61,067 nucleotides of DNA from Cylindrospermum sp. FACHB-282 (GCF_014697195.1 NZ_JACJRJ010000039.1:1-61067), one strand, 5' to 3'; positions 1 through 9,374 are shown, counted from the first letter of the stretch. Notes: a model not told the origin generated them from the letters alone. Numbers and translations are program-made.

Positions 1-1
1 C

Positions 2-97
2 GTGGGTATCCCGGAGGCTCTAAACGCCTGTGGAGAACTTGTAAGTCCTGAATTACTTCAGGCAGAGATCGTTGAAGCAGGAATCACGCGACTTTGA
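2..97 (+). pseudogene. C-terminal end of IS200/IS605-type TnpB (cut by window edge)
   Basis: An open frame from the window edge to TGA at 95-97 reads VGIPEALNACGELVSPELLQ and continues for another 11 residues. The NACGE segment matches the tail that follows the zinc-ribbon/RuvC-III region of cyanobacterial TnpB proteins. TnpB is the RNA-guided nuclease of IS200/IS605 and IS607 elements and directs cleavage at the empty donor site. Only the last ~31 residues are visible, so it cannot be said whether the rest is intact. The typical RNA-end hairpin follows immediately and overlaps the stop codon, which supports the assignment. Confidence 0.6.
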
Positions 98-113
98 GTC
101 GTGTGAGGTTCAA
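85..113 (+). mobile_element. Right end of IS200/IS605-like element with reRNA 3' hairpin
   Basis: CACGCGACT at 85-93 pairs with AGTCGTGTG at 97-105 (one G-U pair), giving a 9-bp stem with a 3-nt loop. It overlaps the tnpB stop codon and is followed by GAGGTTCAA ending at 113. A subterminal hairpin followed by this kind of end is how the right end, and the 3' scaffold of the TnpB guide RNA (reRNA/omegaRNA), look in IS605-type elements. If 113 is the true end, the guide would be the flanking DNA starting at 114, inside the broken vapC gene. Confidence 0.5.
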
Positions 114-119
114 TTGGAA

Positions 120-312
120 TCGTCTGTATTAGCGGGTAAAATTTATGCTGATTTAGAAATAAGCGGCAAAACAATTGGTTATCCTGATTGTATGATTGCT
201 GCTATTGCTATTAGTCACAATCTAAATTTAGTTAGTGACTGGTAATTTATCTCATTATCAAAGGATTCAAGATTTGGGTTATTCACTAAAATTAAATAAT
301 TGGCGTTTATAG
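120..312 (+). pseudogene. VapC-like PIN-domain toxin remnant, 5' missing and frameshifted
   Basis: The reading frame from about 126 gives LAGKIYADLEISGKTIGYPD then CMIAAIAISHNLNLV. This is the second half of a PIN domain, in which the aspartate of YPDCMIAA would be one of the acidic active-site residues. The frame then hits TAA near 244, but the next frame continues VTGNLSHYQRIQDLGYSL to TAG at 310-312, the normal C-terminus of this family. So the gene has lost its 5' half, apparently to the IS end at 113, and also carries a small frameshifting insertion near 232-236. A functional ribonuclease toxin is not expected. No vapB antitoxin gene is visible. Confidence 0.6.
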
Positions 313-355
313 TAAAAATGATCAATAAAATAACTATTAATTACTAATTACAAAA

Positions 356-1717
356 ATGTCTATAATCATTGCTGGAGAACGTAGCGGGGTGGGTAAGACG
401 ACAGTTACGCTTACCCTTTTAGCGTCTTTGTGTCGTCGCGGTGCGGTGGTGCAATCTTTTAAGGTGGGGCCGGACTATATCGACCCGATGTTTCATCAGC
501 GTGTTACTGGTCGGGCTTGTCGGAATTTAGACCCGGTGCTGACTTCGGAAAGTTATGTACAGCAATGTTTTAACCGTCATTCTCAAGGGTGTGAATATGG
601 GCTTGTGGAAGGGGTGATGGGACTTTTTGATGGTATTGGACATGATACAGAAAACCAATTACCAACTGACTTCGGGAGTACGGCACATATTGCACGCTTA
701 TTAGATATACCTGTGGTGTTGGTGATTGATTGTAGTCGGTTGTCTGGTTCTGTGGCGGCGATCGCACATGGTTATTCTTCTTTTGATGCCAGAATTAATA
801 TAATTGGGGTGGTACTCAATCGGGTGGGGAGCGATCGCCATTTATCCCTACTCAAAGATTCCCTAAAACCCCTAAATTTGCCCATTATCGGCGTTTTGCG
901 GCGTCAAGATAACATCACCATACCTGATCGCCATTTGGGTTTAATCCCCTCAGATGAACTACCAGAACTGAATGCTGTTATTGATCGCCTTGCTGATTTG
1001 GGCGATAGTTGCTTTGACTGGGATCAACTACTACCAATCTTGCAATCACAATCATTACCCATTACCCATTACCCATTACCCATTACCCATCCCCCAGTTA
1101 AAATTGCAGTCGCACGAGATAAAGCTTTTAATTTTTACTACCAAGATAATTTAGATTTGCTCCAACAGTTAGGTGCAGAACTAATTTTTTGGAGTCCACT
1201 TTCTGATGCAGGATTACCACAGGGCGTGCAGGGAATGTATTTCGGTGGTGGTTTCCCGGAAGTTTTTGCCCAGCAACTAGCAGAAAACACCAGCGCTCGT
1301 GATGCAGTGAAAACAGCAATTCTCGCAGGCATGCCGACAATCGCCGAATGTGGGGGATTGATGTATTTATGTGAGCAAATTATCGATTTTCAGGGTAACC
1401 CTTGGTCGATGGTGGGAGTGTTACCCACATCTGCCCAAATGGGTGGAAGTTTAACTTTAGGGTATCGTCGTGCAGTCGCTTTGCAAGATAGTCTGCTAGT
1501 ACCAGTAGGGGCAAATGTTTACGGACATGAGTTTCATCGTTCCCGTTTAATATCACCTCCCAAACAGCCCCTATTTGCCACTTCTCGCTACGATTGTGAG
1601 GAAAATATGGGATTTGAAGGTTGGAGTTTGCCGACTCTCCACGCCTCTTATGTGCATCAACACTGGGGGGAAAGTGTAGAGATGCCGCAGCAATTTGTGA
1701 AGCAATGTCTGATTTGA
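356..1717 (+). CDS. cobB: Cobyrinate a,c-diamide synthase (CobB/CbiA)
   Basis: This enzyme amidates the a and c side chains of cobyrinic acid in the cytoplasm, using ATP and glutamine, in cobalamin synthesis. The 453-residue length is normal for the family. The N-terminal dethiobiotin-synthetase-like domain opens with the P-loop GERSGVGKTTVT (residues 7-18). The C-terminal class I amidotransferase domain has the nucleophile Cys332 in AECGGLMYL and the catalytic His434 in YVHQHWG. The linker between the domains contains a stretch built from CATTACC heptamers (residues about 233-245), a common Nostoc intergenic repeat that here is translated. The gene stands alone on the plus strand and converges on the next gene. 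Confidence 0.95.
   Translation: MSIIIAGERSGVGKTTVTLTLLASLCRRGAVVQSFKVGPDYIDPMFHQRVTGRACRNLDPVLTSESYVQQCFNRHSQGCEYGLVEGVMGLFDGIGHDTENQLPTDFGSTAHIARLLDIPVVLVIDCSRLSGSVAAIAHGYSSFDARINIIGVVLNRVGSDRHLSLLKDSLKPLNLPIIGVLRRQDNITIPDRHLGLIPSDELPELNAVIDRLADLGDSCFDWDQLLPILQSQSLPITHYPLPITHPPVKIAVARDKAFNFYYQDNLDLLQQLGAELIFWSPLSDAGLPQGVQGMYFGGGFPEVFAQQLAENTSARDAVKTAILAGMPTIAECGGLMYLCEQIIDFQGNPWSMVGVLPTSAQMGGSLTLGYRRAVALQDSLLVPVGANVYGHEFHRSRLISPPKQPLFATSRYDCEENMGFEGWSLPTLHASYVHQHWGESVEMPQQFVKQCLI
1053..1090 (+). repeat. (CATTACC)5 heptamer repeat inside cobB
   Basis: Five perfect CATTACC units plus CAT. Because 7 is not a multiple of 3, the repeat is read in successive frames and encodes a repeating LPITHYP-type peptide. 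It sits in the interdomain linker of cobB and leaves the reading frame open. The same heptamer occurs in intergenic DNA near 56583 and 57961. Confidence 0.9.
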
Positions 1718-1822
1718 CTGCAACGCCGATTTTTGCAATCAAGGAAGCCACCCTAGGGATAGAAGAGAAACAATACTGACTGGTTATTCTCAAATATACG
1801 ATCGCCAGCATCAGCAAAATGA

Positions 1823-2266
1823 CTAACGATTTTTTGAATTAACCCCATTCATGTTGTCATTCAGTCTGCGAATCAGACGAGATAGCTCACGAATGATATT
1901 CACAGCGATTTCCGGAGTTTCTTCAATGGCGTCATAAAGTTGCTCTTGGGTTAGTTCCAAACATTCACAAGGTTCTAAGGTGGTTACGGAGGCAGAACGG
2001 GGTTCAGTATCAAATACTGCCATTTCCCCAAAGTACTTTCCTTGCTCCACCTCTGCTAATTTTGTTTCCCCAATGTGAACTTTGACACGCCCTGAGACAA
2101 CAATATAGAGCGATTGCCCCTCTTCTCCCTGTTTAAAGATGCTGTAATTAGCTGGATATGACAACTCGTTCATCACTGAAGCCAGCCGCACAATAAAATC
2201 ATCCCGCAATTCCTTAAAAATTGGGACTCGCCGGACAAATAATAAACGGTCAACGCTGGTAAGCAT
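1823..2266 (-). CDS. Cyclic nucleotide-binding domain protein
   Basis: This 147-residue protein is a single cNMP-binding beta-roll with no DNA-binding domain. The phosphate-binding cassette is visible as GEMAVFDTEPRSAS (residues 80-93), with the conserved Glu and Arg that hold cAMP or cGMP. An N-terminal helical segment precedes the roll and a helical tail (ELSRLIRRLNDNMN) follows it, as in stand-alone cNMP sensors that act through protein partners. The 5' neighbour converges and the 3' neighbour is divergent, so it is probably monocistronic. The partner and ligand are unknown. Confidence 0.85.
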   Translation of the reverse strand: MLTSVDRLLFVRRVPIFKELRDDFIVRLASVMNELSYPANYSIFKQGEEGQSLYIVVSGRVKVHIGETKLAEVEQGKYFGEMAVFDTEPRSASVTTLEPCECLELTQEQLYDAIEETPEIAVNIIRELSRLIRRLNDNMNGVNSKNR

Positions 2267-2687
2267 AATTACAGGTCACAACTGAAACACTAGCCAAGAT
2301 ATCCAACATGAAGTAAGAGGGCAATTAGCCATATTAACCGAATTAATCGATGTTGATCGGCATCTGCCTTTGAAGATCACTCTTAAACACAGATTATCCC
2401 GTCTAGTGAAATGTTTACAAGCTTAATCTTATACCTGTGAGGCAATAAGTAATGCTCGTCAATACATTTATGTTCCCAATGGATAGTTTATCTGAAGAGC
2501 ATCAGATATTTTTGTCAAGGCATCGCCGCTAAGACAGGTAAAATTAGTGATGGGGGTAAAAACGAGATTGTAAAAGCCGCCTTCCTTGCGTTGGCTTACC
2601 AATTGTGGACAGGTTTTTCCCAAGGACTGAGTATACCCTGGTAGCAATAATATTAATTACCAATTAACCCTTACCAATTACCAAGGA
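2267..2687. other. Intergenic region with one interspersed repeat
   Basis: This is the divergent spacer between the cNMP-binding gene and the UPF0182 gene. No credible small ORF or RNA was recognised. It contains the ~65-bp interspersed repeat at 2558-2623, and a short run of TTACCAATTA-like direct repeats lies just upstream of the UPF0182 start (2655-2685). Confidence 0.5.
2558..2623 (+). repeat. Interspersed ~65-bp repeat, copy 1
   Basis: The segment shares AAAACGAGATT, GCCGCCTTCCTTGCGTTGG-like and GGACAGGTTTTTC blocks, in the same order and spacing, with 19532-19598. The two copies differ at scattered positions, so they are diverged members of a dispersed non-coding family and not a recent duplication. 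Confidence 0.75.
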
Positions 2688-5600
2688 ATGTTCTGGAAAT
2701 GGTGCTTTCGACTATTTATAGTATTCCTGGGGTTGCTACTACTCTGGGATCTGGGTTCCCACTTGGGTGCTGAGATTTTCTGGTTTCAGGAAGTCGGATA
2801 TTTGCAAGTATTTTTGCTGAGGACAGTAACTCAAGGTGGTTTATGGGTAGTTGTAGCTGGCATAACTGCGGCTTATCTACTAGGAAACCTGGCTTTAGCT
2901 CAACGGCTGAAGAACCCGGAGTCTCTGAAGATAGAACAAGTCAGGGGTAGGGAGCTAAAAAATTTTCTCAGTCCTTCCCTAGCCAGAGGTAATAAAACCC
3001 GGATACCTGAATCCCAACCCTGGCAATTAAGATGGCGCGGGCTGTTAATCTTAGCTTTGGGATTGAGCTTGTTAGTAGGGTTAATGCTGGTACACTATGG
3101 CGAAATTACCGTTGCTTACTGGCATTCGGAAGTTAATCAAGCTAGTTTAGCCGTTCCTGCTCTGTTCCGCTTAGAGATAATTTGGCAACTCTTGAGGCGG
3201 ATAATTTCCCAAGTTTGGTATTTTGGCTTGGTTTTGGGAATGGCGATTTTCTTATTAATTTATCCCCAATCTTTGCTCAGAGCGATCGCAATTTTGTTCA
3301 GTGTCGAGTTTGGGCTGATGCTGTCTCAACACTGGGCCAAGGTGCTGCAATACTTACATCCTACCCCCTTCAACAGTAGGGAGCCTTTATTTGGTCGAGA
3401 TATCAGCTTCTACATTTTTTCTCTACCAGTCTGGGAATTACTGGAACTGTGGCTGATGGGATTATGTTTGTATGGCTTGATTGCCGTTACTCTCACCTAT
3501 TTACTATCCTCCGACAGCCTGAGTGAGGGAGTTTTTCCTGGGTTTTCCCAGCAGCAGCAGCGTCATTTATCCGGTTTGGGGGGTTGTTTGCTGTTGGTGG
3601 TATCCCTGAGTTATTGGCTGAGTAGTTATGAACTAGTCTATTCTTCCCGTGGGGTGAGTTATGGCGCCAGCTATACTGATGTCATGGCACAGTTGCCTGG
3701 CTACAAAGTTTTGTCCATTCTGGCAGTAGCGATCGCATTTTACCTGCTATGGCGAACAATTTTTTGGCAACCCAAATTTCAGCATCAGCCCTTCGTCGTT
3801 TATGGGTTGGGGGCTTATTTATTCCTGGTTGTGGCAGCTGGCTTTGTTTTACCTGAGTTGGTGCAATATTTAATAGTCCAGCCCAACGAATTGCAACGAG
3901 AGGAACCCTACATTCAGCGGACTATCGCTTTAACTCGGCAGGCATTCGATTTAGAAGCGATTGATGCCAGAACCTTCAACCCCCAAGGAACACTAACTGA
4001 AGCTGATATCAAAGCCAATGACCTCACAATTCGCAATATTCGCCTTTGGGATCAGCGGCCCCTATTAGAAACTAATCGCCAGCTACAACAAATTCGACCA
4101 TATTATAAATTTTCTGATGCCGATATTGATCGCTACACCCTAAAAACAGACGTAACCCCACGCCAACCACCAGCAACTAACCAACAAGCATTTGAACCCA
4201 CAGAACGGCGGCAGGTACTGATAGCCGCACGGGAATTAGACTACAGTGCTGTACCACAGCAAGCTCAGACCTGGGTTAACCGCAATTTAATTTATACTCA
4301 CGGTTATGGCTTTACCGTCAGTCCAGTCAATACAGTTGTTCCTGGTGGACTACCAGAATATTTTGTTAAAGATATTAGCGGTAATGATAGCGCCCTCACC
4401 ACTTCCAGCCAAGGCATTCGTGCCAGCATTCCCATTGGGCAGCCCCGGATTTATTACGGTGAAATTACTAATACTTATGTAATGACTGGCACAAGGGTGA
4501 GAGAACTAGACTATCCCAGTGGCAGAGATAATGTTTACAATACCTACGATGGCTTGGGTGGTATTCAAATCGGTTCGCTGTGGCGACGGTGGCTATTTGC
4601 CATGTATCTCAAGGATTGGCAGATGGTACTCACAAGGGACTTTTTGCCAGAGACGAGGGTGTTGTTGCGGCGGAATATTAACCAACGAATTAGAGCGATC
4701 GCACCTTTTTTGCAATTTGACAAAGATCCCTATTTAGTTGCTGCTGACCCCAATCCTGATCATACTCATCAACAGTTGCCAGGTAGAAAAAATTACCTTT
4801 ACTGGATTGTTGATGGCTATACAACAAGCGATCGCTATCCCTACTCAGACACAGGTAGCGATGGCATCAACTACATTCGCAACTCTGTCAAGGTGGTGAT
4901 TGATGCCTACAACGGCAGCGTTACCTTTTACACCGCAGATGCCAAAGATCCGATAATTGCTACTTGGTCAGCTATATTTCCCAAGCTGTTCAAACCGCTT
5001 AGTGCCATGCCAGTCAACCTCCGCAACCATATCCGTTACCCGGAGGACTTATTCAAAATTCAATCTGAGCGGTTGATGATCTACCACATGACGGATACCC
5101 AAGTGTTTTACAACCGGGAAGACCAGTGGCAGATTCCTAATGAAATCTATGGCAGTGAAACCCGTCAGGTAGAGCCATATTACTTGATTACCAGCCTCCC
5201 CACCCTCTCTTTTGTTGATGCAGTCTCTCCTAAAGAAGAATTTATTCTGTTTTTGCCCTACACTCCCAAAAAACGGACAAATTTAATTGCATGGTTAGCA
5301 GCGCGATCAGATGGGGCAAACTACGGTAAGCTGCTACTGTATGTCTTTCCTAAAGAGCGCCTGATTTACGGCACAGAGCAAATTGAAGCGCGGATTAACC
5401 AAGATCCCGTAATCTCTCAGCAAATTTCTCTGTGGAATCGCCAGGGTTCGAGAGCAATTCAGGGTAATCTTTTGGTGATTCCCATTAAGCAATCTCTGCT
5501 ATATGTTGAGCCAATTTATTTAGAAGCTACACAAAATAGTTTGCCAACTCTGGTAAGAGTAGTTGTCGCTTACGAAAACCGAATTGTCATGGCACCAACC

Positions 5601-5693
5601 CTAGAACAGGCATTGCAGGCTATTTTTCAGCCAGAAGTCACACCTGCGCCGACAATTATTCGTCCTGTAGAGGAAACAGTCCCACCTGGTTAG
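2688..5693 (+). CDS. UPF0182 family integral membrane protein
   Basis: This is a 1001-residue protein of the UPF0182 (COG1615) family. The first ~400 residues contain about seven hydrophobic membrane segments, starting at residues 7-25, and include the motif [14 protein letters not shown] near the N-terminus. The remaining ~600 residues form a large soluble domain with conserved blocks such as GDNALTTSSQ-like and [14 protein letters not shown], and the segment [14 protein letters not shown]. The length is normal for cyanobacterial members. The biochemical function of the family is not established. No operon partner is visible. Confidence 0.9.
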   Translation: MFWKWCFRLFIVFLGLLLLWDLGSHLGAEIFWFQEVGYLQVFLLRTVTQGGLWVVVAGITAAYLLGNLALAQRLKNPESLKIEQVRGRELKNFLSPSLARGNKTRIPESQPWQLRWRGLLILALGLSLLVGLMLVHYGEITVAYWHSEVNQASLAVPALFRLEIIWQLLRRIISQVWYFGLVLGMAIFLLIYPQSLLRAIAILFSVEFGLMLSQHWAKVLQYLHPTPFNSREPLFGRDISFYIFSLPVWELLELWLMGLCLYGLIAVTLTYLLSSDSLSEGVFPGFSQQQQRHLSGLGGCLLLVVSLSYWLSSYELVYSSRGVSYGASYTDVMAQLPGYKVLSILAVAIAFYLLWRTIFWQPKFQHQPFVVYGLGAYLFLVVAAGFVLPELVQYLIVQPNELQREEPYIQRTIALTRQAFDLEAIDARTFNPQGTLTEADIKANDLTIRNIRLWDQRPLLETNRQLQQIRPYYKFSDADIDRYTLKTDVTPRQPPATNQQAFEPTERRQVLIAARELDYSAVPQQAQTWVNRNLIYTHGYGFTVSPVNTVVPGGLPEYFVKDISGNDSALTTSSQGIRASIPIGQPRIYYGEITNTYVMTGTRVRELDYPSGRDNVYNTYDGLGGIQIGSLWRRWLFAMYLKDWQMVLTRDFLPETRVLLRRNINQRIRAIAPFLQFDKDPYLVAADPNPDHTHQQLPGRKNYLYWIVDGYTTSDRYPYSDTGSDGINYIRNSVKVVIDAYNGSVTFYTADAKDPIIATWSAIFPKLFKPLSAMPVNLRNHIRYPEDLFKIQSERLMIYHMTDTQVFYNREDQWQIPNEIYGSETRQVEPYYLITSLPTLSFVDAVSPKEEFILFLPYTPKKRTNLIAWLAARSDGANYGKLLLYVFPKERLIYGTEQIEARINQDPVISQQISLWNRQGSRAIQGNLLVIPIKQSLLYVEPIYLEATQNSLPTLVRVVVAYENRIVMAPTLEQALQAIFQPEVTPAPTIIRPVEETVPPG

Positions 5694-6400
5694 TAACTGT
5701 CTCGCCCTTGGGAAAAACCTGGACAAAATTGGCGGTGCCAAAGCTTTTTGGCGGCTTTAATAATCTTCTTTTCACACAATATATTGGGTGATGCCACCAA
5801 AAGCTCCGAGTTTAAGCATCTAAGGAGTAGATTTTGGATCAGGAACCGCTAATAAAAGGATAACTTTAATGAAACCCGAAAATTTCTATATGGCGATCGC
5901 CTCATAAAGAAGCGCTCCGCGCCATCGCTAAATTTACTAACATCCGCTACTATTGTTTGGCGCACATTAAACAATTATAATTTTTTTTGGTTTAATTAAA
6001 AAATATACTAACCAATGGCGCTTACACGTCAGTTTTCACCATGACCCCCAAAAGCAGGGTAAACGCCTCATGATCAATCAGGACAGATCAATCTCAATAA
6101 TCCCCAAAATATTTGCATTAACGCCTACTTATTGACAAGATTGTGGGTAAATGCTATGACCATCAAAAAATCAATCAAACCATAAATCTGATTATTTCTT
6201 AGACTTATCGATCCGGTATTTTATCAAGAAGATTTAGATGGGTTTCCCCTGCCCCCAAAAGCTCCCAGCAAATATGAATTTTCTCCAAATCCAAATTATC
6301 TATAAATGATATTTGGTTGATTAAATTTTTAGGCTAGGGAAAGCCTCCGTAAGCCTTTGTTAGCCCAAATAGCATTGTTACACCACTATGTTAAATTGAT
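5694..6400. other. 700-bp intergenic region, AT-rich, no gene recognised
   Basis: No ORF with family resemblance was found on either strand. The stretch has a HIP1 site and a short GC-rich palindromic patch around 5908-5928 (AAGCGCTCCGCGCC) of the kind scattered through Nostoc spacers. It is otherwise strongly AT-rich, as is the following gene. Confidence 0.4.
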
Positions 6401-7279
6401 ATGCAAAGCATCAATCTTGAAGAGCTATTTAATTTGATATCAGTCAGACCTCCCTACTTTGCTCTAGAAAACCTAGAACTCAATGAAAATGGAACTCTGT
6501 CTGCCGATATTCCTATACAACAACCATTAGGAATGGAAGCTGCTGTGATCTCTGCTGCGGAAACTGGAAGACATTTAGCTATACTTGGAGCCTGCTGTAT
6601 TGCTATATTTAATCCCAACCAAACCAAGCATTATTATTTGGCACATAATGCTGAATTTATTAGCAATCCTTACCAGCCGGATTCTGAAATAGGCAATTAT
6701 GTTCGTGGCACTGCTCAAGGTTTTCTTCTTAATAAAAGGTCAGCAGTTGCGATAACTTCAATAACAAATAAATTGGGAATAACTATCAATAGTTTAAAGA
6801 TTTATTATCATGTAATTCCGGAAAAAGTTTTTATAAAGATTTATAAAAAGTTTCAGACTTGTACAAATTTTGAAATGGGTATAAATCCTTATAAAAAATC
6901 TTTATCTTTGCAAAGTATATCTATAGTTAATAACAAGTTAAAAGCATCTATAGGAACTGTTTTATCAGAAGATTGTACCGGACATTTTCCTGATTTTCCG
7001 GCTATACCTGTTGCTATACTTGCAAACATCTTAATCGGCGCTACTGGTTATTTATTAAAAAATATTTTACAGGAAAAAGAATTTAAATATATTGTTGTCA
7101 AAGTCTTGTTAAGAGCCGAAAATCTCGCCTTCTCTGGAGAAATTGTGAACTTAGAAGTTAATTATTTGTATACTAATAACAATGAATATGTATTTTCTTG
7201 TATAGCTATTACAGATTGTATGAAACAAGTAGGTAATTTATGTATTACTTTGAGTCCAGTAACATTAACAAACACTTAA
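6401..7279 (+). CDS. Hotdog-fold protein, FabZ/FabA-like (function unknown)
   Basis: This 292-residue protein looks like a tandem hotdog fold. The C-terminal half has GHFPDFPAIPVAIL (residues 194-207), which strongly resembles the GHFPxxPVxPG signature of FabZ/FabA 3-hydroxyacyl-ACP dehydratases. The acidic residue that normally follows on the central helix is not seen. The N-terminal half (about 1-150) has a similar helix-plus-sheet pattern without the signature. It may therefore bind acyl thioesters without dehydrating them, or belong to a polyketide or acyl-modification pathway. The gene is markedly more AT-rich than its neighbours and stands alone, which suggests horizontal acquisition. 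The exact function cannot be assigned. Confidence 0.6.
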   Translation: MQSINLEELFNLISVRPPYFALENLELNENGTLSADIPIQQPLGMEAAVISAAETGRHLAILGACCIAIFNPNQTKHYYLAHNAEFISNPYQPDSEIGNYVRGTAQGFLLNKRSAVAITSITNKLGITINSLKIYYHVIPEKVFIKIYKKFQTCTNFEMGINPYKKSLSLQSISIVNNKLKASIGTVLSEDCTGHFPDFPAIPVAILANILIGATGYLLKNILQEKEFKYIVVKVLLRAENLAFSGEIVNLEVNYLYTNNNEYVFSCIAITDCMKQVGNLCITLSPVTLTNT

Positions 7280-7597
7280 TTGCTGCATAAATAGAAAACT
7301 TTCTTGGTGGGGAATTAGTCATCAGTAGTCATCAGTTGCTACAACCTGTATTCCCACTGTTTCAGTTTCAGAATAGCTAATACTAAGAAAGAAAAATCAT
7401 GGCGACAGATGGACAGAGAAAACCCAGATACACCAAGCGGTTTCCAATCCAAAATCTAAAATCCAAAATCCAAAATGGTATAACTCAGTTAAACGTTTTT
7501 TACCAGTCGGATATCTGGCAGATTGGGAACTCTTTACTGGAAGGGTAAATTTATTGATGAAGTCTCTTTCTTGTCTCCTCCAATTACCCAATCCCCA
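7280..7597. other. Convergent intergenic region with dispersed repeats
   Basis: This lies between two convergent genes. It holds AGTCATC direct repeats near 7317-7340, an AATCCAAAATCTAAAATCC-type simple repeat at about 7443-7478, and a dispersed repeat at 7545-7598 related to 11145-11192. No gene was recognised. Confidence 0.5.
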
Positions 7598-7598
7598 T
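7545..7598 (-). repeat. Dispersed repeat, copy 1 (MGNW..FINKF)
   Basis: Read on the minus strand, this segment shares GGGTAATTGGA, GAGA and ACTTCATCAA blocks with 11145-11192 on the plus strand. Both copies can be read as MGNW(R/K)R..FINKF, but neither belongs to a convincing gene. The copies are diverged. Confidence 0.55.
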
Positions 7599-8041
7599 TA
7601 GTACCTGCTACTGGGTAAAAATAGAATATCTATCATTTCGCCAATACCCAAACCCAAGACTGCGATTACTGTTAAAACCCAAAAAGAATCGATTTTGCTA
7701 AAGCCAGCAAAACGCATTTCTAAATCAGCTAATATCGTAGTTGCTACGGGCATGAGAAAAAGACTGAATAATAGCGACCAAGTTGCTATTAAAGCAATTG
7801 ACGCACTTAAAGCTAAGATAACAACTAAGGTTTGAGAACCAAAAGCAACCAAACCGTCTAACCAAAATAAACTCTTCCGCACTAGAACTATAGCAATCGC
7901 CGCCACAAAAGCTCCCACTAACCAAACAATGTGATGAGCCGCAATATACCATCCCAAGAACCCGTAAGCCACCCAGAGTAATACTAGAGACGTTACAGGA
8001 ATCCTACTGAAAAAGCTTATATGCATATATTTTCTAGACAA
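7598..8041 (-). CDS. Small four-helix membrane protein, conserved hypothetical
   Basis: This 147-residue protein is almost entirely hydrophobic, with about four to five transmembrane segments (roughly 15-32, 38-54, 65-100 and 118-140). It has no recognisable catalytic motif and no signal peptide separate from the first membrane segment. The start ATG at 8039-8041 is the only reasonable one. It faces the hotdog gene convergently and has ~680 bp of open upstream DNA, so it is probably transcribed alone. The function is unknown. Confidence 0.65.
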   Translation of the reverse strand: MSRKYMHISFFSRIPVTSLVLLWVAYGFLGWYIAAHHIVWLVGAFVAAIAIVLVRKSLFWLDGLVAFGSQTLVVILALSASIALIATWSLLFSLFLMPVATTILADLEMRFAGFSKIDSFWVLTVIAVLGLGIGEMIDILFLPSSRY

Positions 8042-8717
8042 ACTGGTAAGAATTATGAAACTTTGTCAATAAAAGTTAACAGTGCTTTCCCTGGCAAGTA
8101 ACAGTTCTCCCTATCTGCCGATAAATTCTAACATGAAAATTATCCAGTTATCAGTTTGTCTTGTAATGTATGCCTTTGGATACACATTTATAAAAGAACA
8201 AGCAAAACTATCGACAGAGATATATGAACTTTTCTTTTGCTACACATATAATTAAAATCTTGCGAATAGTCAGCTTTGAAGAAGCAGCAACTGAGAAATT
8301 GATATTAACACAGTTCTCTATCTGTTCTGTATCTGTCTGTATGAATTTCAAGATGTTTAACACAAGCCTAATCTAATCAGTAGCAATGCAATGCTCATAC
8401 TCAAGAAGAGATAAAGAGCAGCCTCAACAATACTAAACTAATAGTCAGTATCCAGTAGTTTTTCTAATTACCCATAATTAAAATAACTGGAGATTTTAGA
8501 TTGAAGATATTTAGTCAGAAATTGAAAATCTCCAACTAAAACTGGATGCCAACTGACAAATTAGCAATTACATTGTTGTTATCAAAAATTAGATGAGAAA
8601 GATATACAGCCTTTCCTGAGCTAGTGAGGTACATTAGGATGTTGTATATCAAGACTTTCGCTTTTTACGGTGTACCTCACATGATAGAGAAACGCTATAT
8701 AGCGAAGGATAGATAAT
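8042..8717. other. Long AT-rich divergent intergenic region
   Basis: No gene was recognised before the palindromic element at 8602-8702, which fills the end of this spacer and abuts the ribosome binding site of the next gene. Confidence 0.45.
8602..8702. repeat. Palindromic miniature element (MITE-like), copy A
   Basis: The ends form an imperfect terminal inverted repeat of about 30 bp. The left end begins ATATACAGC and contains GTGAGGTAC at 8624-8632. The right end contains the exact reverse complement GTACCTCAC at 8672-8680 and ends near GCTATAT. The same architecture (ATATAGC ends, GAGGTAC inner block) is found at 50779-50888. No ORF is inside. It ends 15 bp before the start codon of the next gene, so it forms that gene's leader. 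Confidence 0.7.
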
Positions 8718-9107
8718 ATGTCTGTTGATCAGATACTACTACAAAATGTAGCAACAAATAGGAATTTTCATCAGATAACGCAAAGTGAGGTTAAGCAGGA
8801 GCCAGCAAAATCTGATGGCTTAAATGTCCCAGATTTAGTTATATCTTTAACTCCCCTGAGCTTTATTGTCAGTTGGGCTATTTTGCTGCTACTTTTGCGA
8901 AAGCTACGCACAAATTTAGACAATAAGATGGTTTTTACAATCAATAGTTTACAGCAAGTTCCCTGTAAAAATTGTCGTTTTTTTTCTAATAATCATTATC
9001 TCAAGTGTGCTGTGCAGCCTGATATTGTGCTGACTGAAGAGGCGGTTAATTGCCATGAATACTCGCCGAAAAGGAACAAATTCCCACCAAGAGAATTCTT
9101 TAGATAG
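8718..9107 (+). CDS. Single-pass membrane protein with C-terminal Cys motif, hypothetical
   Basis: This 129-residue protein has a polar N-terminus, one strong membrane segment (about 41-60), a basic stretch, and a C-terminal cysteine cluster: CKNC (83, 86), Cys97 and Cys112. The spacing CxxC-x10-C-x14-C looks like a zinc ribbon or a metal or disulfide site. The start at 8718 is preceded by GAAGGA at a good distance. The gene lies just downstream of a palindromic miniature element that may provide its 5' leader. I do not recognise a named family. It could be a small regulatory or assembly factor anchored in a membrane. Confidence 0.6.
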   Translation: MSVDQILLQNVATNRNFHQITQSEVKQEPAKSDGLNVPDLVISLTPLSFIVSWAILLLLLRKLRTNLDNKMVFTINSLQQVPCKNCRFFSNNHYLKCAVQPDIVLTEEAVNCHEYSPKRNKFPPREFFR

Positions 9108-9374
9108 CATTGTGCTTTGCGACGAAAATATCCGCACTGATATTTATCAAGCTACTTCACTTCACAAAGTGAGGTGGCATTATTGAGTGGGCTGGTGAGT
9201 TAGCTGGTTTGCCTTTTCATATTCAGGTTTATATGATAAGGTATAAAATAGGCTGCCATTGGGCTAGTGAAGTTGCTGGTACTCAGACAATACAGAGTAA
9301 TCTAGAGCGTAAAAATATTCAGCACACAGTCCGTTCCACTGAACTCACATCTACTAGATTTACACGTCTTTGGC

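Noticed and set aside
107-113. tRNA T-arm (GGTTCAA)
   Set aside because: No acceptor, D-arm or anticodon stem around it; it belongs to the IS right end.
1380-1817. 145-codon minus-strand ORF under cobB
   Set aside because: Antisense shadow of the amidotransferase domain; the plus-strand product is certain.
5441-5470. GGTTCGA resembling a tRNA T-loop
   Set aside because: Inside the UPF0182 coding sequence with no other tRNA elements.
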